Shown in pieces: positions 1 through 7,876 of a DNA stretch of 57,190 nt. Origin of the DNA: an uncultured Gammaproteobacteria bacterium (GTDB taxonomy: Bacteria > Pseudomonadota > Gammaproteobacteria > CAISUE01); NCBI GenBank assembly GCA_903888615.1, contig CAISUE010000051.1, forward strand, positions 1 to 57,190, read 5' to 3'. The notes below the pieces were generated by a model. It saw nothing but the letters and a program-made list of their open reading frames with translations, did no database searches and was not told where the DNA came from. The position numbers and the translations under genes are program-made. The first letter of the stretch is position 1; every line of letters starts with the position of its first letter.

Positions 1-1
1 G

Positions 2-190
2 ACAGCCACGCAATTATCTGAACTTACTGAGCAAAACACGCGCCATTTAGACGATATTTTAACGACTAAAATCACCCGGGTTCTGCCACAAAAATTTTTC
101 ATGGCACTCACCGCCCATGCTATCTGTAGCGCTTATTTAGAGCTACAGATAGCGGTTAAAACTGCTTCTTTAAGAACGCCGTTTAGGTAG
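2..190 (+). CDS. possible 3' end of an unidentified gene (partial)
   Basis: Frame 2 is open from the window edge to a TAG at 188-190, giving about 62 residues that begin TATQLSELTEQNTRHLDDIL. I do not recognise the sequence. A 12-bp perfect inverted repeat lies inside it at 119-153, so the last part may be non-coding or the frame may be open by chance. It can only be judged with the upstream sequence. Confidence 0.25.
   Translation, partial: TATQLSELTEQNTRHLDDILTTKITRVLPQKFFMALTAHAICSAYLELQIAVKTASLRTPFR
119..153. repeat. 12-bp perfect inverted repeat
   Basis: GCTATCTGTAGC at 119-130 and GCTACAGATAGC at 142-153 are exact reverse complements around an 11-nt loop. No T-run follows on either strand, so it is not a textbook intrinsic terminator. 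It may end the transcript entering from the left. Confidence 0.6.
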
Positions 191-287
191 TGCATGAGGC
201 TTTCACTAAATTTAGTATGGACTGTTTGATCGTTATAAATCGCCAGATCAATTATTATCGTAACCCACTCATTAATCGTTTAATGCT

Positions 288-1271
288 ATGCCAAAGCATA
301 AAAAAATCCTGACGCCGCATGATCGGTTTTTTAAAAAGTCTTTACAGAACCCTAATGCAGCCAAACAGTTATTGACACGTTACTTACCTAAAGCAGCGGT
401 TGAGTGGATTAATTTAGACAAATTAGAGCCACAAAACGTTACTTTTATCGATGATGCTTTGCAAGCCACGGCTTGTGATGTGGCTTTTCGTGTAGAAACG
501 CGCGATGGTAGAGCAGCTTATGTTTATTTACTCATCGAACATCAGCGCAAACCCCACAAATTATTGCCGTTTAGGTTACTCAAATACATGATTCAACTCA
601 TGGATGTTCATGTGGTTCAACACAAGACAAATGTATTACCGCTTGTCATTCCCCTAGTTATTTATAATGGCAATGGAGTCTACCCTTATTCGATGGATTT
701 ATTTGCTTTGTTTCAGCCAGAAGATGGTCAGATGGCTAAAAATACCCTGGTGGCGCCTTATCCATTGATTGATTTAAATACCCTAGATGCCAGCGCGATT
801 AAAGATGAATCATGGGTAGCTGTTATGTTAAATGCTTTAAAATATGGCCCGTCTAAAGCTCAACCCAAAGACATTATTGCTTTACTGGAACTACCCATTA
901 TTGCCCTTGCTGCACAACACGATCTGGGCTATATTGAAAGCGTATTTTTCTATTTATGCGAATCTAAAGACAGTGAATTTAGACAAGAATTGCTGAGTGA
1001 ATTTCACGCCAAATTACAGCCCATCTTAGGGGAAGATTTTATGACAACTATTGCTGATTCATTTCGCCAAGAAGGCATTCAGAAGGGCATGCAACAGGGC
1101 ATGCAACAGGGCATGCAACAGGGCAGGCACCGTGCGTTGCTGGAAACTGCGCATGAAATGCTCGTTGAAGGTATGGCTGAAGATAGGGTTGCAAAAATAA
1201 CCAAACTTAGCTTAGCTGAAATTCATAATGAAGCTAAAAAGTTAAAAAGCTATCAAGAAACCAAGCATTAA
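288..1271 (+). CDS. Rpn-family recombination-promoting nuclease / putative transposase (YhgA-like)
   Basis: 327 aa. The N-terminal half has the PD-(D/E)XK layout of the Rpn/YhgA family: HDRFFKK near residue 11, ACDVAFRV with Asp64, and YLLIEHQRKP with Glu84 and Gln86. Family members are DNA endonucleases that raise RecA-independent recombination. They were long annotated as transposases, but no inverted terminal repeats are visible here. The C-terminal region carries a QGMQQGMQQGMQQG stretch and then a helical tail. The gene stands alone. A truncated second copy of its C-terminal third lies at 23525-23869. Family assignment is confident; a role in the cell is not. Confidence 0.85.
   Translation: MPKHKKILTPHDRFFKKSLQNPNAAKQLLTRYLPKAAVEWINLDKLEPQNVTFIDDALQATACDVAFRVETRDGRAAYVYLLIEHQRKPHKLLPFRLLKYMIQLMDVHVVQHKTNVLPLVIPLVIYNGNGVYPYSMDLFALFQPEDGQMAKNTLVAPYPLIDLNTLDASAIKDESWVAVMLNALKYGPSKAQPKDIIALLELPIIALAAQHDLGYIESVFFYLCESKDSEFRQELLSEFHAKLQPILGEDFMTTIADSFRQEGIQKGMQQGMQQGMQQGRHRALLETAHEMLVEGMAEDRVAKITKLSLAEIHNEAKKLKSYQETKH
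1086..1121 (+). repeat. in-frame 12-bp tandem repeat (GGCATGCAACAG x3)
   Basis: Three identical 12-bp units code for GMQQ repeats in the Rpn-like protein. Because 12 bp is four codons, unit gain or loss would change length without a frameshift. The related pseudogene carries a longer, degenerated version of the same array at 23664-23717. Confidence 0.85.
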
Positions 1272-1591
1272 CCGGCTAGTGCTTGGTTTCTTTGGATTTG
1301 AACGAAAAATACATGGATTTAACAGTAACCCATGAAGCTATGGATAAAAAAGAATTATTGACAGCGTGCAAGGCGTTGTGCAAAAAAGCAATCTGCACAA
1401 CACCTTGCTCAGCAATGGTTCACTACGAAAAAGCCCACTGTTGCCAGGGCTAAAAAGGAAACCGATGCTGCTCAAAAAAACACTCAAGAATTTTCAACCA
1501 GGCAGCAAGAAGCGTCGTTATTCATCCAGTTAGCCGTTAACTGAACCCCTGCTGCAATGATCGATCCCTGATGATTATTTAAACTTTTTCC
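1272..1591. other. intergenic region with relic open frames and an imperfect hairpin
   Basis: No convincing gene. A forward frame is open from 1362 to a TGA at 1542-1544 with no ATG; its Lys/Gln-rich translation (AKKETDAAQKNTQEF) looks like decayed coding sequence. A 46-codon frame from ATG 1313 overlaps it in another phase. Both cover a 14-bp inverted repeat with one mismatch at 1369-1382 and 1394-1407. I read this as remnant DNA. Confidence 0.4.
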
Positions 1592-1795
1592 TCAGCCACA
1601 CGTTTTCCAGCGTTCACCTAGTTGCGCTGATTGCTCCGAAATGACAGAGAGTATTACGCCATTATTCGTAACGGCTCCTGGCATCGAACTACCGCTTGCA
1701 GCTGGTGTCTTGATGTTTGAAACGGGTGGGAAAACGCCCTGCGCTTTTTTTTCTACCGCCAACTTTTCCGCTAAGCTTGGATTATGTTTAAACAT
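1592..1795 (-). CDS. small hypothetical protein, 67 aa
   Basis: I do not recognise this protein. It begins MFKHNPSLAEKLAVEKKAQG and has no membrane segment or signal peptide. The ATG at 1795 is preceded by AGAGGA at a 7-nt spacing, which is the main reason to accept it. It follows the CDF transporter gene on the same strand, separated by a large palindrome at 1828-1861. Short lone ORFs like this are often spurious, so confidence is limited. Confidence 0.4.
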   Translation of the reverse strand: MFKHNPSLAEKLAVEKKAQGVFPPVSNIKTPAASGSSMPGAVTNNGVILSVISEQSAQLGERWKTCG

Positions 1796-1827
1796 AGCTC
1801 ATTCCTCTCAAATAAATGCATCGTATT

Positions 1828-1861
1828 CTTTACGATAATCAAGCACTTGATTATCGTAAAG
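1828..1861. repeat. 16-bp perfect inverted repeat with a 2-nt centre
   Basis: CTTTACGATAATCAAG (1828-1843) and CTTGATTATCGTAAAG (1846-1861) are exact reverse complements separated by CA. It lies between the end of the CDF gene and the start of the small minus-strand ORF. The partial motif AAGCACTT/AAGTGCTT overlaps it. No T-tract follows on either strand. It could be a terminator, an operator for the small ORF, or a relic of a mobile hairpin. Confidence 0.8.
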
Positions 1862-1878
1862 TGCTTGACTGTAACGAG

Positions 1879-2493
1879 TTATTTCAAAGAATTCAACTCT
1901 TTTTTGGCTCGCTTAATGATTTTTCTCCCCGACCATAAACCAAGGCAACCGATCCCTACCGCAACGAATGCATCCGGCCAGCGCGAATGGCTGAAGGCTA
2001 CTGCAACCGCTGCCCCTAACACAGCAATATTCGCAATGGCATCATTGCGCGTGCATAACCAAACGGCATGACGATTACTGTCACCATTGCGAAAATGAAA
2101 CAATAACCACGCTACTGAACAATTGACGATCAATGCCAATAACGCCACGATGCCCATAATGGAAGCGATCGGTGGGTGGCTGGCTTTAACGCCGAACAAC
2201 AGCCAGATTAAAATCAATACCCCATAAAACCCCATGGTATAGCCTTTCATCAATGCAATCGACGAGCGCCACTTCGGCGTTAACGCCAGCGCATAAAGCG
2301 TCATGGCATAATTAGCGCTATCGGCCATAAAATCCATCGAATCGGCAAATAACGCTGTTGACCCTGCATGCCAAGCAGCGAAAATTTCCACTAAAAACAT
2401 AACAGCATTTAAACCAAGCGCAATCCATAAAACATTACGATAACGTTGGTCATGCTCAACATCCAGCGACCCACAACAATTCGTCCCCATCAT
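1879..2493 (-). CDS. short cation diffusion facilitator (CDF) family transporter
   Basis: 204 aa and strongly hydrophobic, with about six membrane helices. CDF proteins export divalent metals such as zinc, cobalt or cadmium using protons. The membrane domain is present, but the usual C-terminal cytoplasmic metal-sensing domain (about 90 aa) is absent. The TM2 site reads DSMDFMADS, so Asp stands where many family members have His. The TM5 site reads CTRND, again without His. An N-terminal Cys pair (NCCGS) may bind metal. It is the third gene of a tight minus-strand group: its ATG directly follows the rhomboid stop. The metal cannot be predicted. Confidence 0.8.
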   Translation of the reverse strand: MMGTNCCGSLDVEHDQRYRNVLWIALGLNAVMFLVEIFAAWHAGSTALFADSMDFMADSANYAMTLYALALTPKWRSSIALMKGYTMGFYGVLILIWLLFGVKASHPPIASIMGIVALLALIVNCSVAWLLFHFRNGDSNRHAVWLCTRNDAIANIAVLGAAVAVAFSHSRWPDAFVAVGIGCLGLWSGRKIIKRAKKELNSLK

Positions 2494-3081
2494 TTATCCT
2501 AATTGTGCCTGATAATAAAAAGCTGCCAGCCCACCCGCCAGACAACCAAAAACATGGCCTTCCCACGATGTTTTACGGCTACTGGGGAAAAGATTTAACC
2601 ACAAACTGCCTAAATAATAGAGGCATAATAACGCGATGATCACACCCATCACACTGGGTTGACAATACACTTGTACCAGTAAAAAACCCCAATAACCCAT
2701 CAAGACACCACTGGCACCAACATGAATACCGGGACGCGCCAACAGCCATACCGCAACACCGCTGACCACGATAATAAACAGACTGACGATGATAAACAAT
2801 TGCTCACCGAATAATTGCATTAATGTCAATAAAAACACTAAGGGAACTGAATTAAAAAACAGATGCTCGACGCTACCGTGTAAAAATGGCGCACAAAAAA
2901 TACCTGGCACACCGATCCAATGGCGCGGATGAATGCCAAGTAAATTTAACCGGTATCGACAGCTCATATTAACCAATTGAATCAGCCACAGCAAACCCAA
3001 CCACCGTAACGTGTTTGGAAAAACCACCCCACTCAAATGAATTAATTGCATTAATTCATCGATCCAGCTAAGCCAATTCAC
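2494..3081 (-). CDS. rhomboid-family intramembrane serine protease
   Basis: 195 aa, about six membrane helices. Catalytic elements are visible: GASGVLMGY carries the serine and EGHVFG the paired histidine. HGSVEHLFFN matches the rhomboid loop/TM2 His-Asn motif. Rhomboids cut transmembrane substrates within the membrane; the substrate here is unknown. It is a short, core-only form without an extra cytoplasmic domain. Its start overlaps the stop of the upstream methyltransferase gene by 4 bp (ATGA-type), so the two are probably translationally coupled. Confidence 0.85.
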   Translation of the reverse strand: MNWLSWIDELMQLIHLSGVVFPNTLRWLGLLWLIQLVNMSCRYRLNLLGIHPRHWIGVPGIFCAPFLHGSVEHLFFNSVPLVFLLTLMQLFGEQLFIIVSLFIIVVSGVAVWLLARPGIHVGASGVLMGYWGFLLVQVYCQPSVMGVIIALLCLYYLGSLWLNLFPSSRKTSWEGHVFGCLAGGLAAFYYQAQLG

Positions 3082-4238
3082 AAGGTATGCCTTTTATCAA
3101 CCATAGCCACAAACGGATTAACGCAATCCTTATGAAAAGCCATGACTTTGAATAATTCACCCATTTCATGCGGCATCAATAATTTCTGCAAAGCTTGGCT
3201 TTGTTGGATTAAAGCGACTTCGTTACTCGCTTGGCTCAAGCTTAAAATTCCATGCTGCATTAAAAACTCCGCTTGGGTACAGTACACGCTTAATGCTAAA
3301 CCTGCTTCAATACCACAGGTTGCCAGCGCGGTAAAATCGATGTGACTGGTGATATCTTGCAAGCCTGGTAACCACAAAGGGTCACTGTGGTTATGATGCC
3401 GATAATGACACTGCAAAGTCCCCATCGAACGTTCTGGGTGATAAAATTCAAACCCATTAAAACCATAATCGATAAATAACAGCACGCCTCGCTTCAGTAT
3501 AGCGGCTAAGCTTTTCAATAGCGCTTCTTGCCGTAAATTCACTTCAGATTGATACCCACACGGTAAATGATAACGCTGCTTTAACTGGATCACGCGCTCT
3601 TCTAATTCAACCGATGTCGAGGCCGTAAAATTCAATCGCCACGCTTGCGCAGTAGTTAAACTTAAGGATAATTCGCTCATACCGTGTTCTTCGATACGAA
3701 AAATTTGTACTGCTAACGCATCTAAGACTTCATTGGCAAGGATAATACCTTCAAAGCATGCAGGCAAAGCCTCTAACCACTGACAGCGGGCGAATAACGC
3801 GGGACTTAAATGCACTCTTAAATACGCTTGTTGACAATGTTTTAAATCGGCACTGACTTCTAACAAATAATAGTGAACGGGTAGGGCATTTTGCTGTTCC
3901 AAGCTTAATAAAATATCCACGGCTAATTTACCACTACCGGGTCCTAATTCTAAAATAGTCGCGCTGGGAAAACGTTGCAAATGAGGTTTTAAAGCCGCTG
4001 CAAGGGTTTTTCCAAATAATGGTGATAATTCAGGCGCGGTGATAAAATCCCCTGCGCTACCCAGTTTAGGGCTACCGGCAGTGTAATAACCGATATTGGG
4101 CGCATACAAAGCTTCGTGCATATAATGATCGAAAGGCAAACACCCGCCGCCATACTCGGCTATTTTTTTGTTAATATGCGCGATCATAGCGACGCTGTGA
4201 GCCTGCGCTGTTTCATCGGGTACAGATAATGTGGTCAT
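3078..4238 (-). CDS. MidA/NDUFAF7-family SAM-dependent methyltransferase
   Basis: 386 aa. The order of motifs is typical of this family (DUF185): LPFDHYMHEALY and IGYYTAG near the N-terminus, the SAM-binding LELGPGSGKLAVD, then IDYGF and SMGTLQCHYRHH. The mitochondrial member methylates an arginine of a complex I subunit; the bacterial role is not settled. It heads the minus-strand group with rhomboid and CDF genes. Its ATG lies only 17 bp from the ATG of the divergent pteridine reductase, and no strong Shine-Dalgarno is visible. A start at Met18 (4187) is possible but also lacks one. Confidence 0.85.
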   Translation of the reverse strand: MTTLSVPDETAQAHSVAMIAHINKKIAEYGGGCLPFDHYMHEALYAPNIGYYTAGSPKLGSAGDFITAPELSPLFGKTLAAALKPHLQRFPSATILELGPGSGKLAVDILLSLEQQNALPVHYYLLEVSADLKHCQQAYLRVHLSPALFARCQWLEALPACFEGIILANEVLDALAVQIFRIEEHGMSELSLSLTTAQAWRLNFTASTSVELEERVIQLKQRYHLPCGYQSEVNLRQEALLKSLAAILKRGVLLFIDYGFNGFEFYHPERSMGTLQCHYRHHNHSDPLWLPGLQDITSHIDFTALATCGIEAGLALSVYCTQAEFLMQHGILSLSQASNEVALIQQSQALQKLLMPHEMGELFKVMAFHKDCVNPFVAMVDKRHTL

Positions 4239-4255
4239 AATTCTAGGTGATTTTT

Positions 4256-4999
4256 ATGAAAGATAACGCAAAAGTCGCCTTCGTTACCGGCGGCGCTAAA
4301 CGCATCGGCGCAGTATTAATTCGCACCTTACATCAGCAAGGCTACTGCATAGGCCTTCATTATCGGCATTCGCACACGGAAGCTCAAGCGTTAGCAACAG
4401 AATTAAATGTCATTAGACCCCACTCGGTGCAATTATTTAAAGCCGATGCCGCCGACATCAACACGTTAAAGGCCATCCCTGCACACATCGAGCAAGTCTT
4501 TGGCAGGCTTGATGTGTTGATCAACAATGCGTCGAGCTTTTATCCGACACCCATGGGTAGTGTTAGCGTGATGGATTGGAATGCGCTGGTCGATAGCAAT
4601 GTCAAAATGGCATTTTTTTTAAGTCAAGCTTCTGCACCATTATTACACCGTTACCATGGGACCATTATCAATATTACCGATATTCATGCCACTCACGTGT
4701 TAAAAAATTACCCGATTTATACGCTTGCCAAAGCTGCCTTAAAAGCGTTAACGGAAAGTTTAGCCCTTGAATTCAGCCCGACGATCCGCGTCAATGCGAT
4801 CGCCCCTGGCTGGGTGTTAGTCAATCCTGAATTGGATCATATCGCATCCGAAAAGGATTATCAGCGGCGCTTGAGTAAAATTCCTTTGAAGCGCATCGGT
4901 TCACCCGAGGCTATTGCCAACGCTATGCTGTATTTAATCAACGCAGACTATGTTACGGGTCATACCTTACAAATCGATGGCGGCCGCCATTTGACATAA
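4256..4999 (+). CDS. pteridine reductase / FolM-like short-chain dehydrogenase
   Basis: 247 aa SDR protein. It has the NADPH-binding TGGAKRIGA at the N-terminus, NNASSFYPT (the Ser-Phe-Tyr form typical of pteridine reductases), the catalytic YTLAKAALKA, and IAPGWV. Members reduce dihydrobiopterin or dihydrofolate-type pterins in the cytoplasm. I chose the ATG at 4256 because AGGTGA lies just upstream; the in-frame GTG at 4247 falls inside that ribosome-binding site. A short hairpin at 5056-5067 followed by TTTAAAA may end the transcript. Confidence 0.85.
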   Translation: MKDNAKVAFVTGGAKRIGAVLIRTLHQQGYCIGLHYRHSHTEAQALATELNVIRPHSVQLFKADAADINTLKAIPAHIEQVFGRLDVLINNASSFYPTPMGSVSVMDWNALVDSNVKMAFFLSQASAPLLHRYHGTIINITDIHATHVLKNYPIYTLAKAALKALTESLALEFSPTIRVNAIAPGWVLVNPELDHIASEKDYQRRLSKIPLKRIGSPEAIANAMLYLINADYVTGHTLQIDGGRHLT

Positions 5000-5098
5000 A
5001 TTTTAGACATCATATTTCCTTAAGTATTTATAGCGGATAATGACGCTCCTTGACGCGGCAAATGCCGTTTAAAACAACCCTTCCTTTAAGGACCCTTG

Positions 5099-6448
5099 AT
5101 GAAAAAACCACTGCCTGATCTGCCCGTCATCGATAACACCGTCACTGTACCTGTCACCTTGCTAAATGACATCACGATTTCATCCCCTGTTTCTCGCCCT
5201 TATGTTAAAAAAATCGCTTACCTATTGGCATGGTTATTAACTTTCATCGGCGCTTGTTCAGACGGCGCACAAAAACTCTTTGGCAGTGGCCAATCGTTTG
5301 GTATCGATGATTTAACGCAGAATATCGAACAAGCTTCCAGCCCACTCGAACGTTTTGGCATCGCTTATTTACTGCTTGGAGCCTTGGCTGCCATCTTGCA
5401 AAGTATCAGTTTAGAAAAGAGCTTTACTCAAAATTTTATATTCGATTTATTTCGCCTCTCAACAGCGATTGAAAGTCCAGGCTTAAGTTCTTTACAACAG
5501 CAACCTTTATTTGCCACATCTTTACATTTAGCTTGGTATGAATATATTCCCCTTAACCTTATCCGAATCAGTGGCGCTGCTGTTCGTGGCATTTCCTCTC
5601 TCATGGGTTATCGCACGATTAGCAATGCATTAAGTCTTAGCATCATTATGCCACCATCACTTATCGATGCCGGTCAAACACTCGCAACGGAAGGTGTTTT
5701 TTTAAAGAATCACTATCTGTTACTGCGTCTTAAATTAAAAACGAAACTTTTTCCTGAACGCTATACAGCTGAATTTTTAACGTCGCTACAAGCATTCATC
5801 GATGCTGATGATTATCCATGCCAAACTAAACGCGGCACCGCACTTTATCTCAGTTGTTTCGCCTTGGGAACGTTAGCGGTATTAAGCGATATCGGTTTAG
5901 CCAAATTCATCTTAGATGATTTTGCTAACACAATTAACGTCGATACCAATGCTTTGAGTTTTCAAATTCCACAAGCCATCGGCTTAACCAGTTTATTTTT
6001 ATTAATCAGTGCCATTGATAGCAAAAGTTTAGCCGCTGGGGTAACGCGTTATACTGAACGTTCAAACCTTAACGAAACGCCCGCAACTCTCAATCGCCCT
6101 AAAACCCACCCACTGTTAATCGGCTTGGCAAGCGTAATAACACTGATTGGCGCCTCAATCACCGCACTGGGCGCTTATGAAGGCAATCGCTATTTATTAA
6201 ACCAATTTGGTGCTAACAACAGCCGTGGTGTTATGGCCGTAAGTACCTTGATCGCTATCCTCAAAGGTTGTCAGTCGCTGGCGGTTGAAGGTTGTTATAC
6301 CTTGAAAGCTGCAATAGAGAGTCAATGGCAGCCTAGCTGTAGTGCACTTTATCGTGTCATCGGTGCTTTTTCAGCTTTGTTTAGCAAAAACTCTGAGCAC
6401 GCGGCGTTCGTTGACGCTCCAACTCCTCCTTACACCACCTTAGTTTAA
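5099..6448 (+). CDS. multi-pass membrane protein with four internal repeats (paralogue 1)
   Basis: 449 aa from the ATG at 5099, which has AAGGA 6 nt upstream; a TTG at 5096 is the alternative. I recognise no family. Four helical-hairpin units are visible at about residues 40-108, 152-205, 250-317 and 340-408. Each opens with a Gly/Ala-rich helix (for example TFIGACSDGAQ, ITLIGASITALGAYEG) and closes with a related motif: LQSISLE, QTLATEG, KSLAAG, QSLAVEG. It probably sits in the inner membrane with about eight helices. The next gene, 13 bp downstream, is a clear paralogue. The function is unknown; this could be a transporter or a secreted membrane-targeted protein. Confidence 0.75.
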   Translation: MKKPLPDLPVIDNTVTVPVTLLNDITISSPVSRPYVKKIAYLLAWLLTFIGACSDGAQKLFGSGQSFGIDDLTQNIEQASSPLERFGIAYLLLGALAAILQSISLEKSFTQNFIFDLFRLSTAIESPGLSSLQQQPLFATSLHLAWYEYIPLNLIRISGAAVRGISSLMGYRTISNALSLSIIMPPSLIDAGQTLATEGVFLKNHYLLLRLKLKTKLFPERYTAEFLTSLQAFIDADDYPCQTKRGTALYLSCFALGTLAVLSDIGLAKFILDDFANTINVDTNALSFQIPQAIGLTSLFLLISAIDSKSLAAGVTRYTERSNLNETPATLNRPKTHPLLIGLASVITLIGASITALGAYEGNRYLLNQFGANNSRGVMAVSTLIAILKGCQSLAVEGCYTLKAAIESQWQPSCSALYRVIGAFSALFSKNSEHAAFVDAPTPPYTTLV

Positions 6449-6461
6449 CGAGAAAATAATA

Positions 6462-7784
6462 ATGATGAATAAACATTCTTTAAAAGAAAAAGCGGATATT
6501 GAAACCCCTTTGTTGGGTTTTACTCATCAAGAAAGCCTTGATCACCCTGATGAGGTTAGGCCATCCATCAACACCACTAATCATCGTATGCTGCTAGCAG
6601 CAATCCTCTTAGTCGCGTGCGGCAGTGCTTCTGAAGGCGCACAAGCAATGTTCGCTGAATGCACTACGTTTAACTATAGCGATTTCATCGCCACACTGTC
6701 ACTGAAAAATACGCCGCTAGAAAGCTGCTATCTCAGTTTAATTATCCTCGGTGCTGCCGCGACAGCTATTCAAAGCGCTTGTTTAGAATCCACCAATATT
6801 TTTGAATTTCTTAAAAATCCCTGGCGTTTGATTGCCACATCCGAAGAAGTTTGTTTGAAATTAACGCTTGGGCAACAAATGCTTTTAGCAGCCACTATTT
6901 TTTTGGGCGCTTTGGTTCGCGGTGCCATCGCCGTCATGGGTTATTATGCCATTTACGGAAATTTGAGTACCACCACCTTAAGTTTGCTGTGTATCAGTGC
7001 TGCAATCGATGTGTTACTTACCGCGGCGACCGATGGCATGTATTTGAAAGATAATTATTTGTGGGCCCGTTGCGAAAAAAACAATTCCCAGTCAAGAGAA
7101 AGTTTGACAAAGCTTTGTCATCAAGAACTGGGTGAAAACAATCCCACTTTGGAAACAGTGGGCAGTCAAAGGGTTTTTAATAGTGCGTTATTCTTTGGTA
7201 CGCTGGCAATTTCAGGTGAAGTGGGTTTAGCGGCTTTAGCATTGAAAGAGTTAGTTAGTAAGTGGCAACTTACAGGCAATATTACTGCAGATGCATTCAG
7301 TTACCTTAGCTTAGGCGGTTTTTTTGCTTTGCTCACGGCCAGCGATACCATGACATGTGCTAAAGCAATGGCTGTTTATTGGGAAAATCCTAATAGCCAA
7401 AGCACCGAGACAGTTACCTCTAAACCTTGCTGCTCTACCTTTACAACAGGAATGGCAGCGTGTATTTCTATTGCTGGCGCCATGGTGCGGGCTATCGGTA
7501 CCTATAGTGGGACGTTGCATTTAGCAAAATTAATAACATTGGATACAACCGATGCTGGCGTGATTGCTGCCGGCGCTATCTTTGGCGCTATCAGGGCAGG
7601 GCAATGCGTGGCTCTCGAAGGTGGCGCCACTATTCGTGCTAGTCAATCCATGCATGCGTGGTTTAAGCCAAGTTATCAAGCATTGCCCAATGATGACTCA
7701 GGTAACAACACATCGTCGTATAGCTTATTGACAAGGGGTATGTCGGGGGACGGCGTATCCCTGAGTCCCACTTCTCAGAGCTAA
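6462..7784 (+). CDS. multi-pass membrane protein with four internal repeats (paralogue 2)
   Basis: 440 aa, adjacent to and in the same direction as its paralogue. The same four-unit plan is seen: LVACGSASEGAQAMF ... IQSACLES; LGALVRGAIAVMGYY ... LTAATDG; FGTLAISGEVGLAAL ... DTMTCAKA; ISIAGAMVRAIGTYSG ... GQCVALEG. Hydrophilic tails flank the membrane core. The two proteins differ at most positions, so the duplication is not recent. Close spacing suggests one transcript. The start could be either of two adjacent ATGs (6462 or 6465). No known domain is recognised. Confidence 0.75.
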   Translation: MMNKHSLKEKADIETPLLGFTHQESLDHPDEVRPSINTTNHRMLLAAILLVACGSASEGAQAMFAECTTFNYSDFIATLSLKNTPLESCYLSLIILGAAATAIQSACLESTNIFEFLKNPWRLIATSEEVCLKLTLGQQMLLAATIFLGALVRGAIAVMGYYAIYGNLSTTTLSLLCISAAIDVLLTAATDGMYLKDNYLWARCEKNNSQSRESLTKLCHQELGENNPTLETVGSQRVFNSALFFGTLAISGEVGLAALALKELVSKWQLTGNITADAFSYLSLGGFFALLTASDTMTCAKAMAVYWENPNSQSTETVTSKPCCSTFTTGMAACISIAGAMVRAIGTYSGTLHLAKLITLDTTDAGVIAAGAIFGAIRAGQCVALEGGATIRASQSMHAWFKPSYQALPNDDSGNNTSSYSLLTRGMSGDGVSLSPTSQS

Positions 7785-7842
7785 TAACCACTGGCCCTTG
7801 CTTAAATCCTACACTTAATTCATCTCTGCATTTATGCAGCAC

Positions 7843-7869
7843 GCGCCGCGCAAAAAACTTACGCGGCGC
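7843..7869. terminator. GC-rich hairpin between convergent genes (possible ftsZ terminator)
   Basis: GCGCCGCG (7843-7850) pairs with CGCGGCGC (7862-7869) around an 11-nt loop. Downstream of ftsZ on the minus strand, a run of T lies in the loop rather than after the stem, so the fit to an intrinsic terminator is imperfect. CTGCAT/ATGCAG forms a second small hairpin at 7827-7840. Confidence 0.45.
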
Positions 7870-7876
7870 TTACGGC

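Noticed and set aside
288-1271. Annotation of the Rpn-like gene as an active insertion sequence
   Set aside because: No terminal inverted repeats or target duplications are visible; the family consists of nucleases, not classical transposases.
1313-1453. A 46-codon Cys-rich ORF after the Rpn gene
   Set aside because: No Shine-Dalgarno, it overlaps an inverted repeat and a competing open frame, and the composition looks accidental.
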